DNA of 64,000 bases. Origin: Bretschneidera sinensis (Eukaryota; Streptophyta; Magnoliopsida; Brassicales; Akaniaceae). A program made the translations under genes and the position numbers. The notes beneath the pieces were generated by a model. It was not told where the DNA came from and made no database searches. It saw only the letters and a list, made by a program, of their open reading frames with translations. Every line of letters begins with the position of its first letter. Within the stretch, counting starts at the first letter, position 1. Where the stretch lies: positions 57,072,084 through 57,136,083 of the forward strand of contig CM043705.1 of the NCBI GenBank assembly GCA_023935145.1, given 5' to 3'. This document shows, in pieces, positions 34,466 through 46,595 of this stretch.

Positions 34466-36028
34466 TGTAACGACCCATCTCAGGTTGGCCACCCCCGAGA
34501 CAGTGTCATCACATTTTGAGAATTCCAACACGACACATATATGCAACAGTAAAATAATATTAATAGAAATTTTTATTTCAATCCTCAACCCTCAACAGGG
34601 GAGGTACATAAATCTGATATTAACTTAACATAATATACAACATAAGATGTATGAATATTTACCAATAAAATATTTATTTCATTTTCTCACTAGTCTGAAG
34701 ATATTGACACGTACATGGCTTACAGAAAATGAATTCGTCTGACTTTTAACCCACCAGACTATTTGTCTTGCCTGTTACCTGAAATCATTGTACAATGAGG
34801 GATGAACTTCACAAGCTCAGTAAATTAAATTTACTAAAAGTATTCCAATAGCATAAATAGCCCGTTAACATTTAATCATTTATTTCTTCTATAACTGGAT
34901 AATAGTATAATGTCTAACATTTAAATAATTCCTATCTTATCATGTTTCTATGTCTTTTTCTCATTGTAACTGTCACTCTGTGAGACGCAGCTATCTATAA
35001 ATAAAATTCACAATAATGCACCACACATAAGCATTTCAATAATACAAGCAATAATTAAAATAAATGTCGACATGTTGTTATTATCTTAGACCGGCCCCTT
35101 CCTAGTTCTTTACAGCTTATCCCGACTGTCACAGAATTTATTTCCAGCATATACTAGTTGTCATGGTGTCTCTTTTATTTCTAGTATATACTGGCTATCA
35201 CGGTTTTTCAATTAGACTGGCCCCTTCCCGATTCTTTTGGTTATTTTATTTAATGCATATGCATATGAATAATGATATTAAATATGCGTATGAACAGTAA
35301 TATAAAAATCACATGAATTCAAAATATTTAAATTAACTATCCAGTTTTTCCTTAACTTTCTACTTGATAAATTTCACAATTTTCCTCTCCTCATATACCA
35401 CATCAATTTATTACCCAAAACTTGTCAAGAATTTATTTATCATTATCCTTATTAAATCAACTCATTATTCTAATAATATTTCTTTTCACATAATAATTTT
35501 CTACGTGTCCAATATTCATCTCATACTTATCAATCAAATTTTTATCTACCACTAAAGCATAAGCTAATAATTTATTTTAATATTATCACTAGATATTTGA
35601 TTTTTTTTTAGATTACTTAAAGTAAATTCAACTTACCACGTAGCACTTAAAGCTACCCGTGGATCACTTCCTTGCCTTTCCCGTTCCTCTCAGAATTTTC
35701 CTTCAGTTGATGATTGTCACGACCTGATATAATATTTATATTAAATTTTTAATTATTTCTTCAATTCTTCATAAACCACACCCTTTGAAAATTCCCACTT
35801 TGAATTCTGGGAAATTTCATGAATGCTAAAAAATTCAAAAATAAACATTATGTTATTACCTTCTATTTTTTCAATAGCTTCTCGTAACTCTCTATAAAAT
35901 TTCATCGTAAACCCCTTCAAAATTTTGCTATTTCAACATTTCTTTCGGTCCCCAAGTGTTTAAAGAAGACACGTAATGGAAGGACTAAACGAGTTTGGTA
36001 AGTGTAACTTAACGTTTACATATAAGCA

Positions 36029-36070
<42 letters not shown>

Positions 36071-36442
36071 GATTTATTGCAACAAAGGCTCACAATTTCT
36101 TGCCAAAATGCATTTGGCAACTCCCAAAAACTCACCAAAAATATGCCTTGTTGTAACACAACCAAGGCTTTGTAATAGCACTTGGCAATCCCAAATCAAG
36201 TTGGCAGCAGGTATTGCCACCTGCTGCCACGTTTTACTGTTTGCTGATTTTTTTTTTTTACTTTTGCCTTTTATCTTTTGTCTTCTTCAATTTTTTCAGT
36301 CTTCCGGGACGTTCACGTCCCATATTTTTTAAATTTTCTTTATTCAAATACTAATAAACATTTCACAAAAATTTTATTTTAATTCCATATCATATTTATT
36401 AAATTACTTTTTTACCCTTACTTTACAAATACGGGTATTACA
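34466..36442 (-). repeat. 3' LTR of element F
   Basis: About 1.98 kb; on plus it runs from TGTAACGACCC to GGTATTACA. It includes an (AT)n run (36030-36067) that is much shorter in the other copies. Similar to 46596-48485, J and 59491-61236. Confidence 0.87.
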
Positions 36443-37600
36443 ATTCTACCCACCTTACAAAAATTTCGTCCTTGAAATTTCCTTACCTAAAATCAAGAAA
36501 AGAGTTGGGGGTAATCCTTCCTCATTCTTTCTTCATGCTTCCACGTGACTTCTTCGACATCTTTATTTTGTCATAATACTTGAATCAAAGAAATGACTTT
36601 ATTGCGCAAGACATGTTCCTTTCTGTTTAGGATTCTGACAGGTACTATCATAAAAGTCAAATCTTTCTGAATTTCTATTGTCTGATTAGAGATACTATGG
36701 GATTCATCGTGTTAGTACTTTCTCAGCAGTGATACATGAAACACATTATGTAATCATTTTAATTCTGGAGGCAAATTCAAACGATATGCTACTGGTCCAA
36801 TTTTCTCGATCACTTTATACAGCCCCACAAATCTCGAGCTCAGCTTTCCCTTATTCTTAAATCTCAACACTCCCTTCCACGGAGATATCTTCAAGAATAC
36901 CCAATCACCAACTTGGAACTCGAGAGGTCGTATTCTTTTATCAGCATATCCTTTCTGTCTGTTACGAGCTGCTTTGAGGTTCTCCCTAACTAGTTTGATC
37001 ATCTCAGTAGTCAAGTCTATCATTTCTGGGCCATATATCTTTCTCTCTCCAACTTTTTCCTAGCATACTGGAGTTCTACACCTCCTACAATGTAAAGCCT
37101 CGAAGGGTGCCATCCCAATACTAGTTTGATATTGATTATTGTATGCAAACTCTATCAATGGCAAATAAGCATCCTAGCTTACTGAGAAGCTCAATACACT
37201 TGCCCTCAGCATATCTTCTAGTATTCTGATGATTCTTTTTGTCTGCCCATCAGTTTGTGGATGAAAATCTGTACTAAACTGTAATTGCATACCCATAGCT
37301 TCTTGGAAACCCTTTCAAAATCTAGAGGTAAATCTAGAATCTCTATTTGATACGATACTCAAGGGCACTCTATGTAATTTTACTGTCTCTGCTACATACA
37401 ACTCAACCAACTTTTCTGGACTCCAAGTAGTTTTAATAGGAAAAAAATGTGAAGACTTAGAAAGTCTATCCACTATAACCCACACAGTGTCATGTCCCCT
37501 CTGGGGATGGGAAAAACCAGAGACAAAATCCATACTCACATTTTCCCATGGTCACTCAGGTATTGGAAGAGGTTGTTAAACCTGCTGGATGTCTATTCTC
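36443..37600 (-). pseudogene. Integrase of element F
   Basis: Pieces: VSMDFVSGFSHPQRGHDTVW (first Asp), LSIVSNRDSRFTSRF (second Asp region; S-N-R-D), then HPQTDGQTKRIIRILEDML, where the catalytic Glu of the family motif GQTERII is Lys (37237-37239). The C-terminal 36754-37023 reads RIRPLEFQVGDWVFLKISPW and FVGLYKVIEKIGPVAYRLNL. Stops and frameshifts are present (e.g. near 37315 and 37060). Confidence 0.82.
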
Positions 37601-38610
37601 AGCCTTCACCTGTTGACAAATCAGACATCTAAAAATATATTATGCTACATCCTTCTTCATCCATCACCACCAATAATTCTGTCTCAACCCCTTATACATC
37701 TTATTATTACCTGGGTGCATGGAATATATAGAATCATGAGCCTCCCTTAGTATCTCTTTTCTCATCTCCACATCATTGGGAACACAAACTCTATGTCCCA
37801 ATACTACCATACCATCTTCTCTAATTCTAAACTCGGTTGGCTTCCTACTCAATACTTCCCGCTTGATCTTCTCTATCCCTTCATCTCTACCCTGCATATG
37901 TAATAAATGATCAATAATAGAAGATTGTATCACCATATTTGTAATTAATACTCCGCTATCATTGACACACAATTGCATCTTCATTCTTCTTAATTATATC
38001 ATCAGGCTAGTAATATGACTCCCAATAGCAGTTAATCTCCCTGTAGCCTTTCTATTCAATGCGTCAACTACTACATTAGCCTTTCCTGGATGATAATGAA
38101 TTGTTCAGTCATAATCACAAATAAATTCTATCGACCTCCTCTGCCTCAAATTCAACTCCTTCTGGGTTGGTAAATGCATCAAGTTTTTATGATCAGTAAA
38201 AATTTCACACTTGGATTCATATAGATGATGTCTTCAAATCTTCAAAGTAAAAACTATAGCAGCCAATTCTAAATCATAGGTTGGGTAGTTCTTCTTATGG
38301 TTTTTCAGTTTCTTAGATGCATAAGCTATAACTCTCCCATTTTGCATCAACACACATCCTAACCCCTAATGTGATGCATCACTATAAACCACAAATCTTC
38401 ATCACCAGAAGGAATCACTAACACCGGGGCAGTAGTCAGTTTCTCTTTCAACAGCTGGAAACTTCTTTGACATTTATCTGACTACCTAAACTTCACATCC
38501 TTCCTGGTCAACTTTGTCAAAGGTCCAGCAATCATAGAAATTTTTTGGATAAATCTCCTATAATAACTAGCCAACCCCAAAAAGCTTCTAATTTCAGTTA
38601 CACTCGTGGG
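37601..38610 (-). pseudogene. RNase H and integrase zinc region of element F
   Basis: The open part 37664-37984 holds the integrase zinc domain: GHRVCVPNDVEMRKEILREA, HDSIYSMHPGNNKMYKGLRQ, NYWW. The RNase H upstream (to 38610) is broken into small frames but keeps LTRKDVKF and the AYASKKL-type segment. Confidence 0.72.
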
Positions 38611-39300
38611 TCATTCCCAATTCAACATTGCTTCTACTTTTTGTGGGTCAACTGTTATCCCCTCTCCTGACACAACATGCCCCAAGAAAGATATTTCGCT
38701 CAACCAGAACTCACACTTCGAGAACTTTGCATATAATTTCTCTCTCATCAAAATCTCCAACACTATCCTTAAATGTTGCATATGCTCCTCTTCATTCTTG
38801 GAATATATCAAAATATCATCAATAAATACAATCACAAATCTGTCCAAGAATGGTTTAAACACCCAATTCATAAGGTCCATAAATGCTGCAGGAGTATTAG
38901 TCAACCCAAAGGGCATCACTAAGAACTCATGATGGCCATAACGTGTCCTAAAAGTAGTTTTAAGCACGTCCTCCTCCTTTGTCCTCAATTGATGATAACC
39001 TGATCTCAGGTCTATCTTAGAAAACACTCTAGCTTGCTCGAATAAATCATCTATCCTGGGCAAAGGATATATATTCTTGATAGTGATCTTATTCAACTGT
39101 CTATAATCAATACACAACCTCAATGTCCCATCATTCTTCTTGACAAATAACACTGGGGCTCCTAAGGGTGACATACTAGGTCGGATAAACTGTTTATCTA
39201 GCAACTCTTGAAGCTGAATTTTCAACTCTCTTAATTCAGCTGGTGCCATTCTATAGGGTGCTATGGATATAGGTGCTCATCCTAGAATCATTTCAATATA
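38611..39300 (-). pseudogene. Reverse transcriptase of element F
   Basis: Open frame 38611-39249: [80 protein letters not shown], catalytic [11 protein letters not shown] and [20 protein letters not shown]. Three residues are deleted after DDLFEQ (L has [13 protein letters not shown]). The catalytic Asp pair is intact. Confidence 0.87.
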
Positions 39301-39891
39301 AAATTCAATCTCCCTATTGGGAGGTAACCTAGTCAACTCTTCAGAGAAAATATCAGAAAAATCTTTTACTACCAAGATATCTTCTAACTTCCTACCCTCC
39401 TTGCTAGAATGCACTACATGCGCCAAATACCTCTCACAACCCTTCCTCAACTATTTACTAGCAGTTAAGGCATAAATAAGACAATTAGCAAGTATCTTAC
39501 GTTCTCCCTGAAAATTAAACTCCTCTTGTCCGGGTATCTTAAACACCACATTTTTCCTAAAACAATCTAGCCAAGCATGATATACAGTTAACCAATTCAT
39601 TCCCAGAATTAAATCAAAATCTGTCATATCTAAAGGTAATAAATCAACTTCAAATTCTCTATTAGCAATATTAATCACACAACCTCAAAAGATTATCCTG
39701 ATAATAACCCTATCTCCAGTAGGAATTGTATGCATCAAAGGACTAGCACTCGTATCAATAGATTTTATATAATTACTAGATGCAAAAGAATGGGTTGCAC
39801 CAGGATCAATTAATAATCTAGCAAGCCTACAAAGGATAGATATCATACCCATAACAACATCATGAGTGGCTTGTGCATCCTGTTGGGTCAA
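39301..39891 (-). pseudogene. Aspartic protease of element F
   Basis: LCRLARLLIDPGATHSFASS (active site D-P-G-A-T-H-S-F, chromovirus type) at 39685-39891, then after one stop FEVDLLPLDMTDFDLILGMN and WLTVYHAWLDC at 39451-39678. The catalytic Asp is kept. Confidence 0.82.
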
Positions 39892-40994
39892 TGTATAGAC
39901 TCTGCCATATCTGGACTGAATCTGATTGCTACGTCCTCATTCTGCTACTGATCCTCGACCTATGCCTCGCACACCTCTTGATCCACCACTTCTCTCCATT
40001 GATCTCTTCCCAACACTTCCAATGCCTACGTCAGTAGATTTTCCTGTTGGACAATCTACAGACAAATTTTCTCCCCCACAACATATAAAACATATCTGCA
40101 TAGGACAATTCCGAGCCAGATGCCCCGTCTGATTACATCTAAAGCAGACCCTTGTCTCTCAATCATACATAAGGTTACCACTTCCCTCGGGTGCCATACT
40201 TACTCCTCACCTATAACTCTCACTTTCGATAGCTTGCGTATCAAATCTAGGGGTCCCACCAGTATTACTCTGAGCTATAGAAGCAACAGATCCTGTCTGC
40301 CTCTGACTCTGCACTATAGTTCCTTGTGACAAGGAATGCCCTCTCTGGGGTGGTCTCCCACCCTATACACCTATACTGCTACCACTTCTAAGTCCCTCAA
40401 ATCTATACCTCTTCAGCCAATCCCTCCTACCTCTCAACTGCACCAAATCCTTCTTAATTTGTAATGCTTTATCCACTAGTACAACATAATTTCTTATGCC
40501 CATATAAGAGAGTTTAGTCCGAATATCATAGTGTAATCCGTTTAAAAATTTCTTACATTTTCTCTCCTCTGTATTCACTAATTCAGGTAAAAACCTTGAC
40601 GGGGCTATGAATCTACTATTATATTCAACCACCGATAAATTTCCCTGCCTTAGATGAATACAATCTCTTTCTTGTTATGCTCGAAAGGTATCTGGGAAAT
40701 AATTTACAAAGAACTTATCCTTAAAATTATTCCAAGTCAAAGGTTATTCTACTCATGTGCTTACCCTGGGAAAAATATCCTCCCACAAATGAGAAGCCTT
40801 ACCCTCCAACATAAATTAAGCAAAAGCCACCTTCTGTCTATCTGACACTGGTAAGACCTCAAAATATTTCTCCGCATGCCTAATCCACTGCTTAGCTTCC
40901 ACCGGATTTACCAATCCTCTAAAAGACTGAGGTTTAAACTTAAGAAATCTCACAAAACAATCACTTTACATTTCATGTGCAAACATAACTCGCT
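39892..40994 (-). pseudogene. gag of element F, C-terminal part
   Basis: Contains MVEYNSRFIAPSRFLPELVN and EERKCKKFLNGLHYDIRTKL (40363-40632), typical of the chromovirus gag core, and a CCHC zinc knuckle CFRCNQTGHLARNC near 40095-40140. The N-terminal part is displaced to 46175-46507 by insertion of H. Several stops. Confidence 0.78.
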
Positions 40995-42361
40995 TGATGA
41001 GTGCCAAATATTGCATATTTTGGCCCCTTAATTTACATTTTTTAGCTTAGGAATTTGTTACTTTGATTTTTTTTTTCATTGTTTTACAGGTTTACAAGCA
41101 CTTGGAAAGGAGTTTCACTAAATTGATAGAATTTCTCATACATATATGCTTGGAAAGATCCAAATGTCTATTTTCTGAGGAATTTTACGGCTCATAAATA
41201 TGATTTTTCTAGAGAAAGTTATGGCAGTTTTAGTAGACAAAGGTCAGACTGTGCGTGATTTCAGCGTGGCCGAAGTGATTTTTGCATATTAAACTGTAAT
41301 GATTCAGGAAGAACTAGGAGATGAACCATATATGCTTAGAATGATTCGGATATCTATTTTCTGGGGAATTTTACGGCTTATAAATATGATTTTTCTAGAG
41401 AAAGTTATGACAGTTTTAGTAGACAGATGTCAGGCTGTATGGGCAGAAGTTTTGTAGGGCATGTGAAGGCTTAAATCCCACATCTGTTGGAAGCACATTC
41501 TATATCCACATATCCCATATCAGATTGGAAACACATTGCACTAATGGAGTTCCCCTATAAAAGCCCTATTTCACTTCATCAAAAAGTGTGCAAATCCGGA
41601 AGACTTCTGCGAACAATCTGGGGGATCTCCAGGCTTTGCTACCAAGGGGGAAGCACCACACAATAACTGCGAGTGAAATTTCTCTTAATGTATATTTAGT
41701 TTTAATTTATTTCTTTTGAGTTTAAAGTTTTATGTTTAGCACTTTAATTATGAAATTTTGTTTCTTAATCATGAGAGGCTAAAACCTTCATCTAAGGTTG
41801 AAGATGAAGCATTGCTATTGTTTGGCATAATATTTTCAGATATGTTTGTATAATTATGATATTTTTAGTATTAATGTTCTGTTTCAATTGTTTGAGTAAA
41901 TTCTTATGATTGATTATGTTTAAATTGTTCAAATTGGATATTCCTTGTGTTTCATTTGTCGGATACGGCGGATCATCTAAAGTAAATTAGATATCCATTA
42001 TGATTCTATAGGGATACATTGGATGATTTGGTTGAATTAGGGTATTCATTGTGATTTGTATAATGGTGGATTCATGGAATTATTTGATAGATTACTTTTA
42101 TACAGAACATGAAAATATATGCTTTATTTTGGTGGGGTGGATTCAGAAACCTTAGTATTTTTATCATTTCTTTCAACTCAATTTAGTTTAGTTTATATTC
42201 TTTGCAAAATATAATTCAAAATTCGGAACTGGGTTAAAATAGGTTTAGTTTAGATAAAATTATATTTTCACGACGTAATTCCCTATGGATTCAACCTTGC
42301 ACTTGCACACACTATATTGCAAACAACTCGTGTGCTTGCAAGTAATTTAAAACTCACAACA
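40995..42361 (+). repeat. 5' LTR of element H
   Basis: 1367 bp. Contains about two copies of a ~185-bp internal repeat (41110-41470) around TGATTCAGGAAGAAC and GATTTTTCTAGAGAAAGTTA. Confidence 0.85.
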
Positions 42362-42388
42362 AGTTTTTGGCGCAGTTGCGGGGGAATT
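42362..42388 (+). promoter_or_regulatory. Primer binding site of element H
   Basis: AGTTTTTGGCGCAGTTGCGG directly after the 5' LTR; Athila-type primer site. Confidence 0.72.
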
Positions 42389-42490
42389 GCATTGTTTGTG
42401 AAAATTAAATTTTTGTCTGAATTGATTTTATTTTTCTACTAGTTTAGTTAGCATTTTTGTTTCATTTTTAATTTTGCAATTTTATTTTAT

Positions 42491-43156
42491 TTGTTTCTAC
42501 TTGCAATTTCCTATAAAAAAAAATTGGTGGATGAATCAAGCATTGAAGACCCCCTGGAGGCATGCTTTGCTCAGTTTGGAGAGGATTTGGATTTGGATAA
42601 ATTACTTGAGCAAGCGAATGCTATTTTGGAGTCTGCTCCTTGGGAGAGCAGTGAGACGGAGAAGAATGTTGATGAATCCAGCATTGAGGACCCCCTGGAG
42701 GCATGCTTTGCTCAGTTTAGAGAGGATTTGGATATGGATAAATTACTTGAGCAAGTGAATGCCATTTTGGAGTCTGCTCCTCAGGAGAGCAGTGAGATGG
42801 AAGAGACCGTAGCACCTGAGCCCCCCAAGAAGGAATTTAATCCTTTATCAGACAATCTTAAGTATAAGTTCTTAGGTCCAGCAGAGTCATTGCCTGTGAT
42901 TATAGTTTCAGATTTGGTTGCTACTCAAGAGGAGAAGAACCTGGTGCTTAATTGGAAGAAATGTCAAGGTATTGTACTTAGGCACATCATATCTCATCAG
43001 GGGATTGAGGTCGACAAAGCAAAGGTGGACCTGATTTCCAACCTTCCACCCCCACGTACGGTGAAGCAGGTTCGTTCTTTTCTGGGCAATGCTGAATTCT
43101 ACAAGCGATTTATCCAAGATTTCAGCAAGATCGCCAGGCCTTTGTGCAACTTGTGA
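42491..43156 (+). CDS. Short internal ORF of element H: repeat region fused to RT remnants
   Basis: 221 codons, uninterrupted. Two direct 47-residue copies (141-bp unit, starting 42530 and 42671) of an acidic segment with DESSIEDPLEACFAQF and EDLDxDKLLEQ are followed by the RT N-terminal border (FNPLSDNLKYKFLGPAESLP, VIIVSDLVATQEEKN). The frame then jumps directly to the RT C-terminal border LVLNWKKCQGIVLRHIISHQ, GIEVDKAKVDLISNLPPPRT and FYKRFIQDFSKIARP. All catalytic RT parts are deleted, yet the frame is kept across both deletion points. No enzyme activity is expected; whether it is translated is unknown. Confidence 0.75.
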   Translation: MFLLAISYKKKLVDESSIEDPLEACFAQFGEDLDLDKLLEQANAILESAPWESSETEKNVDESSIEDPLEACFAQFREDLDMDKLLEQVNAILESAPQESSEMEETVAPEPPKKEFNPLSDNLKYKFLGPAESLPVIIVSDLVATQEEKNLVLNWKKCQGIVLRHIISHQGIEVDKAKVDLISNLPPPRTVKQVRSFLGNAEFYKRFIQDFSKIARPLCNL

Positions 43157-44541
43157 GTCTGGCTGAAGACGTCAAACTTAGCACTCATAGGAGGCAACCC
43201 ACAACGTGTCTTTTATTGTTTTTTTTTATATTTCTTGTTACTGTTTATTTTTAGTATTTTTTGTTTTCCAGTATTCCTTTGGTAATTTTTTTTTCAGGGA
43301 TAACACGTACTTCAGTTCAAGTTTGGGGGTATGCTATGAGCCATGCCAGTCTAAGTAGTTCTCCATCTCCCAAGTAAGCTCTTTCCATATTATTCACACA
43401 TTGGGGACACTATGTACTTTATGTTTGGGGATATGGGAGACACATTCACACACTTTGTCCTAGTTTTTTTTTATATATTATTGAAAAGATAAATGTATGT
43501 TCATGATTGTTTTGAAATTTTGGTTGATCTAAACAAATACTGTGATGTGATTTAATTAGTGAGCTTAAAATTTTGAACACATGATCTGATAATATAGTTT
43601 TAAAGTTTAGTTACTTACTTTAGGCATTTAAGAATTCACATGTTTGATCTAATCTGACACGAGCACATTAGTACATAATTGTGTGAGGGATGACATCTGA
43701 TTTTTATGTGTATGTTTTCATGGCTTAACTGAAACTGGATGACTTGTTGAATGAACACTTTGGCATAAAAAAATAGAAAAAAAGAGAGAAAAAAAAATGC
43801 TCACGATGATCATTAATAAAATTTTCACTAACTAACTGGACCTCTTGCCTCAATAAGTAGTGAGTGTTCACGTTAAAATGTGGGAATTTTGCTCATAATG
43901 ATCATTTATAAACTTTTCGCTGAATAACTGGACCTCTTGCCTCTGCAAGCAGTGAGTGTTCATGTCAAAATGTGAGAATTTTGCTTGGTAGCATTAAGGC
44001 TAGTTTAATTTCGTAGCCTTTTTGACTCAAGTTAGTAAGTCCTTAGGGGTATCTTTAAATCTAATGCCCTAAAACCATCTGGTTTGGGAGTTATTGACTT
44101 AACACTCGCTACATGGGTCAATTAGAAAGCTTAAGGGAACTAAACATAGCAAAGCTTCATAATAAAAGAAAGAAGAGAATAAAACTATGCAATTGTTGTT
44201 CTTTTTGATAAGAAATTCGATGAATCTTAAGACATGGAGACACTTCACATTGGAATTATTTGGAAGCTTCATATTTATGTGCTAATCCTCTTTGCACTAA
44301 TTCGGACTTGTGATGCCTTAGCCTACCTCTTGTAAGTAATTGGGTTTTAAAATTCCTATTCATTGCGAAGATAGGTTATATTTTTTAAGCTTGCTCATGA
44401 ATGAATATCACGGTTTTGTGTGATACTTAAATTTTTGGATACCGTGAATGATGGATTTATCTTTGTGTTCTTTGTTTTTCATTTAGTTTTTTTATATTTT
44501 GTTTTGCTAAGGGACTAGCAAAATGTAAGTTTAGTAGTATT
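43157..44541 (+). other. Athila 3' non-coding module of element H
   Basis: Homologous to 15484-16870 (B) and 54288-55690 (E), reversed. It starts with GAAGACGTCAAACTTAGCAC, has AAGTTTGGGGGTATG near 43320, and two copies of the ~80-bp block (43800-43880 and 43885-43975). No long ORF. Confidence 0.75.
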
Positions 44542-46174
44542 TGATGAACGCAAAATATTGCATACTTTGGCCCCCTTAATTTACATTTGTTAGCTTAGGA
44601 ATTTGTTACTTTGAGTTATTTTTTTTGTTGTTTAACAGGTTTCAAGCACTTGGAAAGGAGTTTCACTAAATTGCTAGAATTACCCGTACAGATCAGTCAT
44701 TTTTATGGATTAAAATGTATTGATTCAGGAAGAACCAAGAGATGAGCTATATATGCTTGGAAATATTTGGATGTCTATTTTCTGATGAATTTCACAGCTC
44801 ATAAATATGATTTTTCTAGAGAAAGTTATGGCAGTTTTAGTAGATAAAGGTCAGGCTGTGTGTGATTTCAGTGTGGCAGAAGTGATTTTTACGGATTAAA
44901 TTGTAATGATTCAGGAAGAACCAAGAGATGAGCCATATTCTTGGAAAGATCCGGATGTCTATTTTTTGGAGAATTTTACTTCTCTTAAATATGATTTTTC
45001 TAGATAAAGTTATGGCAGTTTCAGTAGACAAAGGTTAGGTTGTGCATTATTTCAGCGTGATAAAAGTGATTTTTGCGGATTAAACTGTAATGATTCAGGA
45101 AGAACCAAGAGATGAGCTATATATGCTTGGAAAGATCCGGATGTCTATTTTCTGGGGAATTTTATTGCTCATAAATATGATTTTTCTAGAGAAAATTATG
45201 ACAGTTTTAGTAGACAAAGGTCAGGCTGTGCGGGATTTCAGCATTGGCAGAAGTTTTGAAGGGCATATGAAAGCTTAAATCCCACATCTCACATTGGTTG
45301 GAAACACGTTCTATATCCACACATCCCACATCGGATTGAAAACACATTGAACTCAGGGAGTTCCCCTATAAAAGCCTCATTTTACTTCATCAAAAGGTGT
45401 GCAAATCCAGAGGACTTCTGCAAGCAATCTGGAGGATCTCCAAGGCTTTGCTACCAAGGAGGGAAGCGCCGCACAACAACTACGAGTAGAATTTCTCTCA
45501 ATGTATAGTCAGTTTTAATTTATTTCTTTTGAGTTTAAATTTTTATGTTTAGCATTTTAGTTGTGAAATTTAGTTTCATAATCATGAGAGGCTAAAACCT
45601 TCATCTAAGGTTGAAGATGAAGCCTCGCCATTATTTGGCATAATATTTTCAGATATATTCATACAATTATGATATTTTTAGTATTAATGTTCTGTTTCAA
45701 TTGTCTGAGTAAATTCTTATGATTGATTGTGTTTAAACTATTCAAATTAGATATTCCTTGTGTTTCATCTGTTGGATACGGCGGATCATCCAAAGTAAAT
45801 TGGATATCCATTGTGATTCTATAAGGATACATTGGAAGATTTGGTTGAATTAGGGTATTCGCTGTGATTTTAATAATGGTGGATTCATGTAATTATTTGA
45901 TAGATTACTTTTATACAGAACATGAAAATATATGCTTTATTTTGGTGGGGTGGATTCAGAAACCTTAGTATTTTTATCATTTCTTTTAACTCAATTTACT
46001 TTAGTTTATATTCTTTGCAAAATACAATTCAAAATTCAGATCTAGGTTAAAATAGGTTTAATTTAGATAAAAATATATTTTCACGACGCAATTCCCTGTG
46101 GATTCGACCTCGCACTTGTACACACTATATTGCAAACAACTCATGTGCTTACGAGTAATTTAAAACTCACAACA
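44542..46174 (+). repeat. 3' LTR of element H
   Basis: 1633 bp, 266 bp longer than the 5' LTR. The ~185-bp repeat is present in three clear copies (starting near 44720, 44907 and 45090) instead of about two. Confidence 0.85.
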
Positions 46175-46507
46175 TCCCTCATGACCCTCTTGCCTCACCA
46201 CATCAGGTTCTTTTCTACCCCTTTCCTCTAATCTTCTCTGTAGATTATCAACCATTTCTTTAGTTGCATTTATCCTCTCCATAGCATAATTAAGAGCTTC
46301 TCTCAATTCATCGTTCTTACCCTCAGATACTCTCCCAGCTCTACTAGTACCAGCTGCATTATCAACATGTTCCCTTGCAGGAATCAAAGACTCAACTTCC
46401 TCCTCTGCTTTAGTTCTCCTAAAAATTGAGGGTCTACCACGTCCCCTCTGATTCATAACTCTACCTCTAGCTCTAGCATGACCACGTGTCATCCTCAGAC
46501 TCTGCAT
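46175..46507 (-). pseudogene. gag N-terminal part of element F
   Basis: Starts MQSLRMTRGHARARG at 46507, with Arg-rich and acidic stretches and NYAMERINATKEMVDNLQRR, a coiled-coil-like segment typical of chromovirus gag N-termini. It is cut at 46175 by H; the original frame resumes at 40994. Confidence 0.75.
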
Positions 46508-46574
46508 TTAAAAATGTAATTTATTTAGATCTTCCACTTTTTAAATTCTCATGCAGTCTACAGAATCTTAAAAC

Positions 46575-46595
46575 CTAATGCTCTGATACCAAAAT
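46575..46595 (-). promoter_or_regulatory. Primer binding site of element F
   Basis: On minus, TGGTATCAGAGCATTAG lies 4 bases inside the 5' LTR. It matches the 3' end of initiator-Met tRNA, the usual primer of plant chromoviruses. Confidence 0.85.

Larger units (their letters stand above)
40995..46174 (+). mobile_element. Element H: non-autonomous Athila-like LTR element inside gag of F
   Basis: Plus-strand element with LTRs 40995-42361 and 44542-46174 (both TGATGA...CACAACA), primer site TTTTTGGCGCAGTTGCGGGG, one short ORF (42491-43156) and the Athila-type non-coding module. Flanks TCGCT (40990-40994) and TCCCT (46175-46179) agree in 4 of 5 bases. It lacks gag, most of RT, RNase H and integrase, so it would need proteins from another element. 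Confidence 0.85.

Noticed and set aside
35364..35555. Ile/Tyr-rich 63-codon ORF, also at 47484-47687
   Set aside because: Present in both LTRs of F simply because the LTRs are copies; AT-rich with no domain.
46575..46595. Possible tRNA gene at TGGTATCAGAGC
   Set aside because: Only the primer-complementary 17 bases are present, directly beside an LTR; no cloverleaf can be drawn.
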